Shown piece after piece: positions 44,719 to 56,295 of a stretch of DNA of 64,000 bases (positions are counted from its first letter, which is position 1; the number at the start of each line of letters is the position of its first letter). The DNA is taken from NCBI GenBank assembly GCA_033977485.1, contig CM066994.1, positions 25,574,681-25,638,680 of the forward strand. Reading direction: 5' to 3'. A program made the position numbers and the translations under genes. This DNA is from Hydrangea macrophylla. Its lineage: Eukaryota > Streptophyta > Magnoliopsida > Cornales > Hydrangeaceae. The notes under the pieces are model-generated. The model made no database searches, was not told where the DNA came from, and saw nothing but the letters and a program-made list of their open reading frames with translations.

Positions 44719-46887
44719 TGTAATGCCTTGTATTTTTGGAATTATTAAATAAATAAGACTTTATACAAATTCTTACCCTAATCGATTGCCCTTGTGTCCC
44801 AATCGATTTCCACTTTTTGCATACTAATCGATTGCCATCTTTCCCAATTGATTGCCATCCTACCGACTTGAATTCATTACGTGGCATATACCAATCGATT
44901 GCCTTAAAATATCTGTAACCAATCGATTGCTTCTGCTTCCAACAATTGGCATCTACAGAGAAAAGTTTTCAACTTTGATTTGTGTGTTCACACCTGGCAC
45001 TCTCAATTTCTATATACACCAGTTCATTTATTGCCTTGGGTCTATTTCGGTCAGTTAGTTTAGAGAGAGAGAGAGAGAGAGTATATACTCATATATATAC
45101 ACAACCATACACACACACACACTCTGCTGGATAGAGAGAATAAGAGATAAGAGAAAGAAGAAGAGAAGAGAAAGAAGAAGCTAGGGAAAAGAAGAAAAAG
45201 AGAGAGATAGAGACAGAGAAGAGGGAAAGAGAAAAGGAGAGAGAGAAAGCTTGAAGTTTCAAGCCAAACACACCCCACGCGTATCTAGGTGAGTTCTAAA
45301 CCCACTTGGTCTCACTATATGATATTTTTACAAGCTTTGATATGGATTAGATGTATTAAATACGTCCTTAAAATGTTTATATATGCTGATTTACGTTTCT
45401 GTTGGGGAAGACAAAGTATCAATCGATTGAACTTTTCCCAATCGATTGCCATCAGTTGAGTCCCAATCTATAGGATAGATTACCAATTGATTGCCATTAT
45501 TTGTAACCTAATCTATTGCCAAAGTTAATAATCGATTGATATTGTTTTGGATCCAATCGATTGACACGTTTTTCAATCGAATGTTACAATTTTTATCCGT
45601 ATCGATTAGACCCTTGTCCTAATCAATTGGCATTAGTAGAACATGGATTGTTTCTTTGGTTTATTATATAAAGGGCTCGATCATTGGATTCTCGATTCGG
45701 ACTTCCAGTATGCGATTATGGGTGGATCAGGGATAATGTGACAACAAAGATAAGTACGATTAAGAATAACAGGATAACGAGATGATGTTAGATGCTACGT
45801 GGTTCATGTATAAATTTGATATCCATTCATTTCAATCAGAGTAGTCAGGCCACAATGGGATGTCATGTATCAGTCCTAGTACAAAACATAAAAAGATCTT
45901 GATACATTTATGGGAATTTGTACGTGGGTGGACCCTTGGTCATATTATGCCCTTAACAAGCGGTGGATGGTGAGATGTCCTTAACGAGCAGTGGACGACA
46001 CCAAGTAGTTCTAAGATAGCCAGGTGATCTATGTTATATCCTTTACGAGCGGTGGATGGGTTATATCCTTAACGAGCGGTGGATGGGAGATCAGTGGTAA
46101 ATTTGGCTAAGTTATGGCAATAGAATGATATGCCATTGTTCAAAGCATTGTATCCATGACCTGCGGTGGTCTGAGAATATATACTCTATGTTCTAAACCA
46201 CGATAGACAGAGCATTGGTGTATCCAGGAATATTATAATCAGATCTGTATCTTATGAATCAGTGTCTATAGGTCTTTGGATAATAAGACGTGGATTCGGG
46301 TAACGCGGGGTTGAATAAAGAAAAGATATTACTTAGTAGAACTATATTTTATGACTTTCATAACTTGTTATTATGTTATATAAGTGGTATCTTGTGAGTT
46401 TCTCTTCACTCAGCTCTTAGTAATCTGACAGCCGTTATTGCCTGGATATTCCCCATCCAGACTACCCTATTCCTATTAATGCAGGTGATGGAGTTGGTGA
46501 TGATATCTACTACCCGGAGGGGGAGTATACCGAGAGTGTCCCTACCGGGGATGGTTATGCCGAGGAAGACTACTATGATGACGATGACATTTACGGTAGC
46601 TGAAGAACTAGATAATTATTAGTTTTATTTCTGTTGAACTTTATTAGTTAAACGGGTACTTGGGCATATCTTGCTTTCAGACCTGTTATGTTCCTGTGGA
46701 CGACTCTAGTTTTATTGTAATAGTTAGGACTTTCGTATTATATTCAATTTAATATTATTATTGTTCTGTTGCTTCTAGTTGACTAGCACTGTGTGGTGTG
46801 GACAATTAGTGACATTTACCCATCATTCCCTATGGACCCAAAAAGGAAATTTAATTTTCTCTATTTTTGCTGCCCCGAGGCATGGCA
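44719..46887 (+). repeat. 5' LTR of the Tekay-like element (2169 bp)
   Basis: TGTAATGCC at 44719 to GGCATGGCA at 46887. A TATA-like TTATATAAAGGG lies at about 45664-45675. Inside are the CARTCGAYTG-type motif array (44776-45630) and a GA-rich microsatellite tract (45062-45250). Four imperfect copies of TTAACGAGCGGTGGATGG occur at 45950-46090, and a coding-like GATGGAGTTGGTGATG segment at about 46489. Confidence 0.7.
44776..45630. repeat. Array of palindromic CAATCGATTG-type motifs in the gypsy LTR
   Basis: About 14 to 15 copies of (C)CAATCGATTGCC or close variants, in two clusters: 44776-44950 and 45415-45630. The core 10-mer CAATCGATTG is a perfect palindrome. Variants keep ATCGATTG or AAT-GATTG. 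Spacing is irregular (about 13-50 bp), unlike a head-to-tail satellite. Confidence 0.85.
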
Positions 46888-46894
46888 TGATTTT

Positions 46895-46909
46895 TGGTAT
46901 CAGAGCCCC
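46895..46909 (+). promoter_or_regulatory. Primer-binding site, tRNA-iMet type
   Basis: TGGTATCAGAGCCCC, seven bases after the LTR end, complementary to the 3' end of initiator tRNA-Met. Confidence 0.85.
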
Positions 46910-47039
46910 AGGTTGGATACTTTCTTTCACTATTTGTTCCACACCATCTGGTCCTAGTATTTAAGATTCCTTGAGATAAGATATGAGTTTCATATAAGTT
47001 CGTCCTTCTGATGATAGATAGTTTCCTTTACAGGACAGC

Positions 47040-48062
47040 ATGGATCTCAAGTTCCACCTGTTTGTGGATGATTCTTTTGGTGGACACGTTATTCATGACG
47101 ACAAAGTGGAGCCAGCCATACCAGAGATATACTAGAGTCACATTCGCCAGACAACTAGTTGTTATTTGGAGGAAAGGATGTGGACTTCTCTCTATGTAGT
47201 GGTCACGATGCACCCGACGGAGATACGCATGAATGCGTATCACTACGCTATGACTCGAGCAGCCATATACCAGGAGATGGCTAGATTGATTCAGAGTAAG
47301 CCAAAGGTAGACGAGATTAAGTTGCGAGCAATTATAGTCGGGCCTGTTCTGCCAGAACCTACAGCTGAACCAGCACCGGCAGCCCCACCATCACTAGTAC
47401 CTAATGTACCAGTACCAGAGCCTGCGCTGATACAGGTGGATGAGAACCCAGCAGAGGAGAAGCTTGTAGACGATGACGATGATAATGAGTTAGAGGATGA
47501 CCCAGAGGAGCCAGAGTGTGTTCCCGATCAGGAGCCAGAGCCAGAGCTTGAGCCAGAGGATCAAATACAGGAGCCAGAGCACCTCGAGGCCGTTGAGGCA
47601 GATATTGTGATTGGAGAGGATGATGCAGTGGTAGAAGGAGACATGATTATAAAGATAGTAGTGAAGGATGTTCCTGACGAGAAGCTAGCTGTGCCGGAGG
47701 AACTCGTTATGCCTGAGTTACCAGCCAGACCTATAGTGCATATGGTAGTCATGGCCGATATAGTAGTAGGATTGATAGTTGAGATGGTCGAACAGCCAGA
47801 TGGATTTATTATGGGAGAGGCTGCATTAACAGGGGCGTTGGACATAGCTGATGGATTTGTTGTAGTAGCCATCGACGTCACTAATCAGGTGATGATGGCA
47901 GACATAGTAGAGGACGCAGATGTAGAGATAGTTGAGGATTGGGATATCGGAGTGGTAGTCGGAGATCTTGCCGCACCCATTGAGGATGTTCCCCTTAAAG
48001 AGATGGATATCATTTCAGAGGATGAAGCACCACTAGCAAGATCAGACATTGACAATTTTTGA
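47040..48062 (+). pseudogene. Acidic, repeat-rich ORF between primer site and gag of the gypsy element (one stop)
   Basis: From ATG 47040 (MDLKFHLFVDDSFGGHVIHD) to a TGA at 48060-48062, 340 codons with a single in-frame TAG at 47133-47135. The first ~100 residues look globular (MHPTEIRMNAYHYAMTRAAI, EMARLIQSKPK). The rest is low complexity: a proline/alanine linker, then a strongly acidic tract (DDDDDNELEDDPEEPE, EPEPELEPED), then valine/isoleucine/aspartate-rich repeats containing MADIV. No cysteine-histidine finger, protease or RT motif is present. Position upstream of gag is unusual for Tekay-like elements. I do not recognise a family; a role is not assigned. Confidence 0.55.
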
Positions 48063-48452
48063 GTCAGGATCTACAGGGTTTAGATTTTGTTAGTCTTATA
48101 CCATGACATATTGTCCACATGATTTTTGGGAGCTTGAGAGATAGCTATTTGACCATAGCTTTGTATATATATTATCAGTAGTAGTAGCATTGTAAATAGC
48201 TGACCTTAGTACTATTTTAGCCTATGTCCCATGTGATACACAGTTTAATTAGTGTGTACTATGCGGTACATCTTTTGATATATATATACGAGCAATACTT
48301 TTGATATATTGATTGTATGATTGAGTTGTTATATGCTAATTAGTAGAACTGTTAGTTCATTCCATCTCTTGTTTTATCTTGATTTCGTTTCTACGAGAAG
48401 ACTTTCAATTAATCAATAGGTCTTTTGTAGGTACACAACACACAATATCACT

Positions 48453-49460
48453 ATGGTTAGACCGAGGAATCAAGCACGATTAGGAGTCCCTATTCCGGAA
48501 GGCATGGATAATGGGCATTTTTTTACCCTTCATACAAAGGATGGAACATGTGGGAGATACTTATAACCACTCTACTCATCAGAGACCTATTGGACCATAG
48601 CTACCAAGACAGACGGGTGATAAGTTACTCGAACGTTTCCATGGATTATGCCCAGAGAAATTTGACGGATTGACGGAGCCATGGAAGGCGGAATAGTGCT
48701 TATGGTAAATGGAATTGATTTTTGAAGATTTGGAATGTTATGAGCAAGATAAGTGTCGTCTTGCCACATTTTAGCTTACCTACGCTACCACAAATTAGTG
48801 GGAAGCCAAAAAAGCTACAATAGGAGCTAAAGCTACACGGAGAATGCCTTGGTGATATTCCGTGAAAGATTTTTGGAAAAGTACTTCCCAAAAGATGAGA
48901 GAGATCAACATGAAAGGGACTTTCTCAGTCTGGTCTAAGGAGGATGGACTGTGTAGGAATACACGACGCAGTTCAAGCGTCTGTCTCGATTTTCCCAATA
49001 TACGATAGACACCCCACAGAAGAAGGTGAAGAGATTTCACCAAGGATTGAACCCCCACCTCAGACATATGATGGTTGGTCATCTGAATCAGTCGTTTGAG
49101 AGGATTGTCAGATTTGTTGCAGGGTTGGAAAAGGACGCTTATCCAGCATAGCGACCACAGATAAATCGACCCCATCGTCAAGAGGTTTCTTGTAGCAGAG
49201 TTTCCATAACCAAGCACCAAGAAAGACCCTGGGTTGGAGACCTCAGGGTAATTTTCAAGGGAATAAGAGCACTTGAGAGGGAACCAGGAAGCCTCAACAG
49301 GGTTGTCCTCGCCCCCAGCAATATCGCCAGCAGGGACCATAGCCTCAGGCGCTGCTAACAACCCCGCCAACCAACAACGGAGGATGTTTTAATTGTGGAA
49401 AGCCAGGGCACATTGCTAAGTTCTGCACAGCCTCCAGGGAAAACCACAAACAACAGTAAT
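48453..49460 (+). pseudogene. gag: Ty3/gypsy gag pseudogene
   Basis: ATG at 48453 starts MVRPRNQARLGVPIPEGMDN. Through shifting frames the text gives KFDGLTEPWKAE, W-MELIFEDLECYEQDKCRL, ATF-LTYATTN-WEAKKAT, MPW-IFRERFLEKYFPKDER, QHERDFLSLVQGG and EYTTQFKRLSRF. These are the retrotransposon gag core (retrotrans_gag). A CX2CX4HX4C knuckle, CFNCGKPGHIAKFC, lies at about 49385-49426. At least six stops occur, several at codons where Gln (CAG/CAA) or Trp (TGG) is expected. The gene and element end abruptly about 35 bp after the knuckle. Confidence 0.85.
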
Positions 49461-50927
49461 TAAACATGAGCAACAATGCAATGAGCCTCTTAAAAGTTGC
49501 ATTATATATAAATATGCAGCCCTGGATAGCTCCCATAAGCCAAGGAAGAACTATGAAAAAACCTTCATTTTTCATCAATTATACAAATAATTTTGGGTTT
49601 TAAATCTATTTAAAACCAATTCTTTTAAGGACCTTCAAATTGTCAAAAAAAAATAATTTAAAGTCCACCTGGAAATTTTAAATATCTGAAAAACTTATCT
49701 TTCATTATTAACAAAGATTTCCATAATTTTATGGGAGCTTAAGATCCAATTATAATCAATTTATCAAATAAAATTGATTAAGCTACAACTAATTAACAAT
49801 AATATATTAAATTCCCAAAAACAATTTTAAGGAGTGGTCTATCCCAACAGTCTCACATGGCCCAAAAAAAAATTTGTCACAACCATATAATATTAACATC
49901 AATAATTAATAAGCATATTTAGATCTTTTAAGCAATTAAAATAATGACCAAAAATATGATTTAATGCTTCAAAATTGTCACAAATATTGGAGATAGGCAT
50001 ACAACATTCCCACAACACCCCCAGCAGTGTTAAGAACACTACATATTAATTCCAAGAATTAATAATAAGCTTTGGATATTTTGAGTAATTTAAAACTTGT
50101 ACTATAACACGCTTTTATGCTCTAAAAGACCCAAAAGCAATTAAGTAATTTCACAAGAAATTATTCTGGGTCCCACTCTGTGCCCACAAGTTAAGAAAAA
50201 TAAAAATATATATTTTGCTACAATTTTCCAAAATTTTATAGCAATTAAAAACACTTTAAAACATTTAAAAAGATGTTTTTAATTGACAGAATCTGTTTTA
50301 AATACAAAATAAACAAAACCTTTTCTGGAATATTTTTTTAAAAAAATATTTTGAAATAGTAGAGGGGGAATGGGACCCACACTCGCCGAAAAAGGCGGCC
50401 GCCAGTTGTCGGAGCCGCCGCACACGCCTGACGCGCCGGCGGTGCGCGTGGGGGTGGCCAAAAGGGGTCATCTTCCTCCTTAAAAAACCCTAAAACGCAG
50501 CCTTTTTGCTGCGCGACTCCCTGACTTTGCACGCTTATATCTCCCTCCTTTGTGATCCATTTTTAGCAAACTTTATATGGTTGGAAAGATCTCGTGGAGT
50601 ACTTGAAGTCTGAACCAAAAAACAGACTGATTGCACTTCTCAATCATCCAGAAAAGTGGTTCAAAGTTTGGAAAAAATCTCGGTTTAAAAAATTTCCGAA
50701 ATTAGGGTTTTTGTTTTCTCCTTCTACGGAAATATTTGGGCCACGAAACTTTATGGGTAGACTCTATAGTCATATAAGAATATATCCCAATCAAAGGTTT
50801 CGAAAAATATTAGGGTTTAATCGTAGACCCACTTTGAAATTCGATTTTGGATAATTTTATACAAAACCAAGCTTTTAACAATGGCGGATCTGTTTTGGGC
50901 TCAAGTTTAGGTGAACAGACGTCCTAA
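49461..50927. other. No gene; AT-rich sequence with one GC-rich island
   Basis: From 49480 to 50360 the sequence is AT-rich with short runs. A GC-rich island at 50365-50470 (CGCCGGCGGTGCGCGTGGGG) and phrases such as TTATATGGTTGGAAAGATC (50570-50590) are LTR-like. Because a minus-strand primer site lies at 50928, this stretch may be the interior of that element, but no coding domain can be read. Confidence 0.4.
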
Positions 50928-50941
50928 TGGCTCTGATACCA
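50928..50941 (-). promoter_or_regulatory. Primer-binding site, tRNA-iMet type (minus strand)
   Basis: The minus strand reads TGGTATCAGAGCCA here, directly after the LTR end at 50943. It is the complement of the initiator tRNA-Met 3' end. Confidence 0.8.
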
Positions 50942-50942
50942 A

Positions 50943-51370
50943 TGTAATATACATGCATACATGCATATAAGACGAGTATAGGTGCGTTTACCTAGCGGAA
51001 TAACTCGTCGGATCGTTAGAACGGTGTTGTTACGAACCCTCCTCTTGAACCACGAACTAGCTGCCTCCGTGCACTCTCTTGTGTCTTGTACAGTCGTGGA
51101 GATGCTTCTTGAACGATCCAAGATGATACCACGTTCTAAATCCCTAGCCCCTTTGGTGATAAGCTAGAGAGAAAAACCGTATGCCTAGAGAAAGAGAAAC
51201 TAACGTGAGAGATAATGAGAGGTTGCTGAAAATTATTATTTTCATTATGTTTTCCATGTAGTATATATGCATATATATATATAGACACATAAAAAACCTA
51301 TAAGGCTTAGGACTCCAAAGCCCGTTACTTGGTGTCCAAGCCCAGCCTCTTTGGACCAAGTCCAATAACA
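50943..51370 (-). mobile_element. 5' LTR of a small minus-strand LTR element (428 bp)
   Basis: On the minus strand it starts TGTTATTGGACTTGG (51370) and ends ...TGTATATTACA (50943), two bases before the primer site. A TATA-like tract lies at about 51268-51284, roughly 90 bp from the LTR start. The interior would extend to lower coordinates, where no coding text and no second LTR were found. It may be a non-autonomous or truncated element. Confidence 0.6.
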
Positions 51371-51665
51371 TGTGGGTGCCCGTTTGGCCTGACCACAATT
51401 TGTTACAATTATTTTTATTCTCAGCAAAAATAAATAAATAAATAAATAATTTTGATGACATGACTTTTTATGTTGAGTTTATAATATAAGAATTTCGTTT
51501 CCAAAGGTAACCCATAATTAACAAAGAACTCCCATCCACCCCTATCTTCTCACTGCAAAAAGAAGAGTATGTAGAAACTATACAAACATTTCAAGCTAGA
51601 AAAATTTCAAGGCCATGAGAGCTTTAGATTCTACAATCTATTGCTTAGGGTTAGGAAAGCAGTTA

Positions 51666-51680
51666 GGGGGGGGGGGGGGG
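51666..51680. repeat. Homopolymer run of G
   Basis: About 15 consecutive G residues; may also reflect assembly or sequencing uncertainty. Confidence 0.8.
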
Positions 51681-54032
51681 TACCTCCACCCTGTGAACAC
51701 GCGGGATTCCACCACTTGCTTTTTGTTTGAAATTGATTTGGAACAAAGAAAGAGAAAAGGTCTGTTGAAAATAGAACAGAGTCGCCACTTGGTCTTTAAG
51801 GAACCAAGAAACCTAATTTTTGACTCACCCAAATGGATAAAGGGCACCGGCCCTTCATAACCAAAGAACTTGGCTCGGGGTTTTGGTACGAGAGAGGAAG
51901 GGGCCTTTAGCGCGACTAAAACACCCACAACTCGCCCCGTCTTTCAACGGGCCTCAATTAGCATCCAACTAATCATCTTATACTATGTATGGTTCGACAA
52001 TTAATACTATGATAGTATATTACATCACATAAGAAACTTTGAAATGGAAGATCTAAAAATAAGATATCATTCATAAGATCTAAGCCAAATATCACACAAT
52101 GTAAAGTGAAAAATCACACAAATGAACCTAGGAAAAATTGTCTAATCACATATCAAGTAATTAAGACTTCCTAATCTAAAGGGGGACATGAATTGTTCTT
52201 GAAACAAATAATCAAAGAAATCAAAAAATGCTTAGCAAGCTAGTATGATGCATGTTATTCTTTGAGAAAAGAAGATCTCTCAATCCCCGGGACGGATGAG
52301 AAATGAGGATTAGATCGACGGGAAGCATGAACGTGTGATCATGATCATTCCTTATAATCTTCTTAGATTAGGAGTTACAAAAACCCCAAATCTTTGCATG
52401 GATGCAATGTATGTATCTAGAATGTGCCAAGGTTGTAGTGTGCTTTGTGTTCATGGATTCCTAGAATGACTTAGAAGTCTAGAATGTGTATGAATGAATA
52501 AAGGAAATCATCATGGGATATGTACAAATGTAGTATGAACTACTTCCTAAGACATGAGCTAATTTGGAGTGCATATAAGCATCAAATCAAAGGGGGAAGT
52601 AAAAGTGCGCTTGCTGTGAATAGTGGACAGAACAGTAACATGATCTTGTGAAAATGGAAAAGAGGGGTTAGGAATGTTTTCAGTGAATGATTTTTTATGT
52701 AGATCTTCCTTATTGTGTTTAGAACGCAACCCAAAAAGCCAATCTTTAATAACTATTACAGATTGAGAGAAATCATATGAACAATAGAGATTACTCAGAA
52801 ACAGAGTTCGTACTGTCGACTGAAATGTCAAAAAATCTTAGAAAATGAAAAAAAAAATATGATCTAGAGGCCCATTTTATACGAAAAGTTCCCTAAGACA
52901 TTGAAGTTTAAGGAAAAAATAAGTTAGGACCACTCCTTTTGGAAAAGTTTTCTGAAAAATAAGTTGAAAGTCAACCAAGCTGCTGTGACAGCAGAGGCAG
53001 AATGTCTGGAAGGAATGTTTGGGTCCAAATAGACCATTTTCAAGTATTTTCAAGTCAAACCAAAAATCATGGGTGTTCTCTAATGAGTTAGGAAGACTTT
53101 CCAAGTGTTATTGCATCCATACATTGAGTATTGAGTTCTAGAGAAATCTTTGAACTCAGATCACTCACTGTTTTGAAGATTTTGGGGAAAACTAAAGTTT
53201 TCTTTCTTGAGATCAAAATGAGGGGTTTTAAGAGGGGTTTTAAAATAGAGGTTTTGAAAGTATATTTTCAACATCAAATAGAGATTATAACCTCTTGGAA
53301 TATCAACATCAAACTCATCATCAAGAACCCCCAATATTATTGGAGAGATTCATTTTTATTTGAACATAACTTCAAGGATACCTTGGAGGTATTGAAGTTA
53401 TAATCATCATCTATCAAACATGTTTTTGAGGTCAAGAGCTACCATCTATAAGGATTCACTCACCTCAAACTTCATGTCATCATCTAGATGATGATGAACT
53501 AGTAAGTAAATGAAGAAAATAAAAAAGAAATGAGGTAAGAAGAGATGAACATTATATAAACTAGCAAGTAGATAGCAATCAATAGATGATATTCATGATG
53601 TATTGAACTTGTAGTTTGGTGTTTCACTCATATGTGATGACATTGGACATGGAAGAAGCTTCCACTCTCTTAAATGCTCACTAAAATGGTGGTTGGGTGT
53701 ATTGAATATTGAAGTAAATAGGAGTAATGAAGTAAAAACAAAGTTTAGAACTCACTTTTGTTTTGAAAATCAAAGAAGAATGCTTCTTTTCTCTCTATTC
53801 TAACCTTATCTCTACAACTTTCTCTCCCAAAACTTTTCAAAGCTTACATTTGACACCCCCAAAATAAGAAGTCAAGGGGGGTTTATATAGGCCAACTTGG
53901 GGTGGTTTTGGGGTTTTAGAAGTGTTCCCATTGGCTCCAAACATCTGAAAACATAGAATTACGTCGTTTTGGTTTTTAATTAATCCAAATGGGAACCCAA
54001 AAATATTTGCAAAAACATACTGTTCTGGAGGA

Positions 54033-54104
54033 GAGTGCAGCGGCGGCACTGGGCCTATTCCGTGGCGGCAGTGGGCTAGTACCGCGACGGCACTGCTCCT
54101 CAAT
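54033..54104. repeat. GGCACTG motif cluster in the second Tat/Ogre-like LTR
   Basis: Four spaced copies of GCGGCGGCACTGGGC-like text (AGTGCAGCGGCGGCACTG, GTGGCGGCAGTGGGC, CGCGACGGCACTGC), just upstream (minus-strand sense) of the TATA box at 53882. Confidence 0.6.
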
Positions 54105-54607
54105 CGTCTGGATAATCCCATTTAGGCCCCCAGAGGTTCCGATATTCGCGAAAAGACCCTATTTCGTCCGAAATTCACAGAAAATGCGTACGAACTCCAA
54201 ATTGAGGTTATGATATACCGTTGGAAAGGTAATGGAGTATATTTTACATAACAAATAGTTCGGAGATAAGTCACTTTGACAATTTTTGCGGTATTTGCGA
54301 TAAAAGCCAATTTGATCGCCTTTTTCGCCTTCAAAAATTCATAATAAATTCGTTTTAAATCCAAAAATTATGTGTCATATACCGTTGGAAAGCTATTGAC
54401 CTCTAGTATCCATGAAAAATATTTGAAAATTGTTACGGTGCTCCGATTCTAAAGTTAAATTTTGGTCAAACTGGTCAAACCTGGGATTCCCGAGAAGTTC
54501 TGAAAATCTCTGGGAGCTCCCAGGAGCTAACGTTTTCGCTCGATTTTCTTTTAAAACTCATTTTAATACTTTTCACATGATCTAGAATGATCCTGGCGAA
54601 TTTAGAC

Positions 54608-54694
54608 GATTTTGGTCAAAATTGGTCAAACCTTGGTCAAACCTGGTCAAACCTTGGTCAAACCTGGTCAAACCTTGGTCAAAACGGTCAACGG
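54608..54694. repeat. Tandem TGGTCAAACC array
   Basis: Seven to eight consecutive units of (T)TGGTCAAACC, alternating 10 and 11 bp, ending TTGGTCAAAACGGTCAACGG. A shorter run of the same motif is at about 54461-54483. Confidence 0.9.
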
Positions 54695-54965
54695 GGACTT
54701 TCCGAAAACTTCCGGGGGTCTCTGGGAGCTGACGACTTCATCCGACTTTACTTAAAAGCTCATTTTCTTACTTTTCTTACGACGTAGCATGTTTCCAGAA
54801 CTTTCGGTCCAAATCTGGGAGTTTTTGGGCTTTCAGGGGCATTTTGGTCATTCTGAGAGATAGAACTAACTCCCAGGAGTCCTTTTGAGTTTTTTTTACG
54901 ATCATTGTGAACCACCAAGCTATGTGTCTCCTAAATCTGATAGCCGACAAAATGGGGTATCTACA

Positions 54966-55345
54966 CACTCCAACTCCATCCCATCGTCATTCTGAAAAAC
55001 TTCAGAGTACAATTGAAGTGGAAATGTGTTTAGCAAATTTAAAAAGAGTAATGATGATTGAAGAGGACATGAAAAGCAATATTGATTAAGATAATTAACA
55101 CATTTTAAATATTCACACTGCAAACCCAAAAGTGAGAGCTAGGATTTAAAAAAAAAATCATTTACATCAACATGTCATGTCTACTTCACTTGCCTACGTC
55201 ATTGAAGATATATTTATTTTTATTACATACAACCAAACAATACAAAATTACAAACTAACAAGCAATAAATGGTAAGCAGAGGAAGACTTGGAAAACAAAA
55301 CATGAAAACACGAGTTTTAAATCCAATGTTAGAGACCAGGATGGA
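54966..55345. other. No gene recognised
   Basis: AT-rich spacer between the LTR and the hAT element. Confidence 0.5.
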
Positions 55346-55353
55346 ATAGCTAG
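55346..55353. repeat. Target-site duplication of the hAT element, ATAGCTAG
   Basis: Eight bases, repeated exactly at 57362-57369. Confidence 0.92.
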
Positions 55354-55361
55354 TAGGGATG

Positions 55362-55515
55362 GCAATGGGGCGGGTTTGCCGGGTTCCCCGCCCTGCCCCG
55401 CCCCTAATAGGTAGGGTATGGGGGGGCTTAATAGGGTTAGGGGCGGGTATGGGGGAGGGTTTTATAACCCGGGTCGGGGTCGGGGGTATAGCCAAAAAAC
55501 CCGAACCCGCCCCGA
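55362..55515. repeat. GC-rich subterminal repeats, left end of hAT
   Basis: Runs of GGGGCGGG, CCCCGCCC and GGGTATGGGGG; mirrored by 57190-57345. Confidence 0.8.
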
Positions 55516-55622
55516 TTATACTGAGAAATTACAATTATACCCTTGTTTATTATATATATTACCTAAGACACTTGGAGTATAAATACTCCTTATAAAGAAT
55601 TGAAGTCTGACTCATTTAGGGC

Positions 55623-56036
55623 CAAGGATGGATCTAGGGGGGGGCGAGTGGGGGCGACCGCCCCCCCTAGATTTGGAAAAAAACACTTAATTATACTAGT
55701 ATTATTAGTAAATACACGTTAAGTGTATACACTCGCCCCCCCTAAACTTTTTTCTTAAGTATTAAGCTTGCCCCCCCTTAAATTGTTTTTTAAAACCTGA
55801 TGTTTATATGTAATTTTTTAAAATGTTTGGTGTATTGATAAATATAAATTCTGAATTTAGTTTACAAATTGCTTCATACCTTGTTAATTCAAATAATTTG
55901 TATTTTTCTCACCTTATACAGTTATCTCATTATCAAAAATGTATAAGTAAACCTCAAAAAAAAATTTCGGGGGCGCTGCCCCCGAACCCCCGTAAATTTT
56001 CGCCCCCCCTACACTAGATTCCTGGATCCGTCCCTG
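55623..56036. mobile_element. Nested small hAT element (414 bp)
   Basis: Ends CAAGGATGGATCTAGG and CCTGGATCCGTCCCTG are inverse repeats. The 8-bp flanks TTTAGGGC at 55615-55622 and 56037-56044 are identical. The interior is AT-rich between C/G-rich subterminal tracts (CGCCCCCCCTA). No coding capacity. Confidence 0.92.
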
Positions 56037-56115
56037 TTTAGGGCACAGCTCCTCTTCAGCAACTCACTCCTCTTCCGCCGCACAGCTCCTCTTCAGTGTG
56101 AGTCATTCATTCTCA

Positions 56116-56121
<6 letters not shown>

Positions 56122-56165
<44 letters not shown>
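56122..56165. repeat. CT microsatellite
   Basis: About 22 CT dinucleotides, in a 5'-leader-like pyrimidine tract upstream of the captured exons. Confidence 0.95.
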
Positions 56166-56170
<5 letters not shown>

Positions 56171-56295
56171 CAACTCTCTCTTGTGTAAGTTAATATTAAA
56201 TTTAGTGCTCTAGCATTATATGCTCGTTCTTCGACTCGTTCTTCTTTCCCTTTTACTTGGGTGTGTTTGTGATGGGCGTGATAAATGTTTGCCAG

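Larger units (their letters stand above)
44719..49460 (+). mobile_element. 5' portion of a Tekay/Del-like Ty3/gypsy (chromovirus) element, truncated
   Basis: The order is LTR, tRNA-Met primer site, acidic ORF, gag with zinc knuckle. The sequence then breaks off at about 49460 with no protease, RT or integrase and no 3' LTR. The LTR start, TGTAATGCCTTGTATTTTTGG, matches the TGTAATGCCCCG-type start of Tekay LTRs as I know them. Confidence 0.7.
51692..54965 (-). mobile_element. Tat/Ogre-like LTR, probably solo (3274 bp)
   Basis: The minus strand starts TGTAGATACCCCATTTTGTC (54965), matching the form TGTCGACACCCCAATTTTGA of the LTR at 1655. It ends near CGTGTTCACA (51692), as the other ends GGGTTCA. 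Length agrees within 20 bp. Shared internal pieces near the 3' end include the AGTCGC core and the reverse of GACTAAAACACCC. No polypurine tract or GATATGTAGGCAGC motif lies beyond 54965 and no primer site lies left of 51692. The flanks CACCC and CACTC match at 4 of 5 bases, which suits a solo LTR. The minus-strand TATA box is CTATATAAAC at about 53882-53891. Confidence 0.6.

Noticed and set aside
45060..45278. Minus-strand frames rich in S, L and F over the GA tract
   Set aside because: Translation of a GA/CT microsatellite; low complexity, no gene.
44776..45630. CAATCGATTG array as a satellite or telomere-like repeat
   Set aside because: Spacing is irregular with unique sequence between copies, so it is not a head-to-tail satellite.
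47561..47881. Minus-strand frame rich in S, T and I opposite the acidic ORF
   Set aside because: It is the antisense of the biased D/V/I/A-rich codons and shows no domain.
50594..50854. 86-codon plus-strand frame (MEYLKSEPKNRLIALLN...)
   Set aside because: It lies in LTR-like sequence, has no recognised domain or homologous frame in related copies, and is short.
51666..51680. G-run as a quadruplex-type regulatory element
   Set aside because: A single uninterrupted homopolymer just outside an LTR; length may be a sequencing artefact and there is no supporting context.
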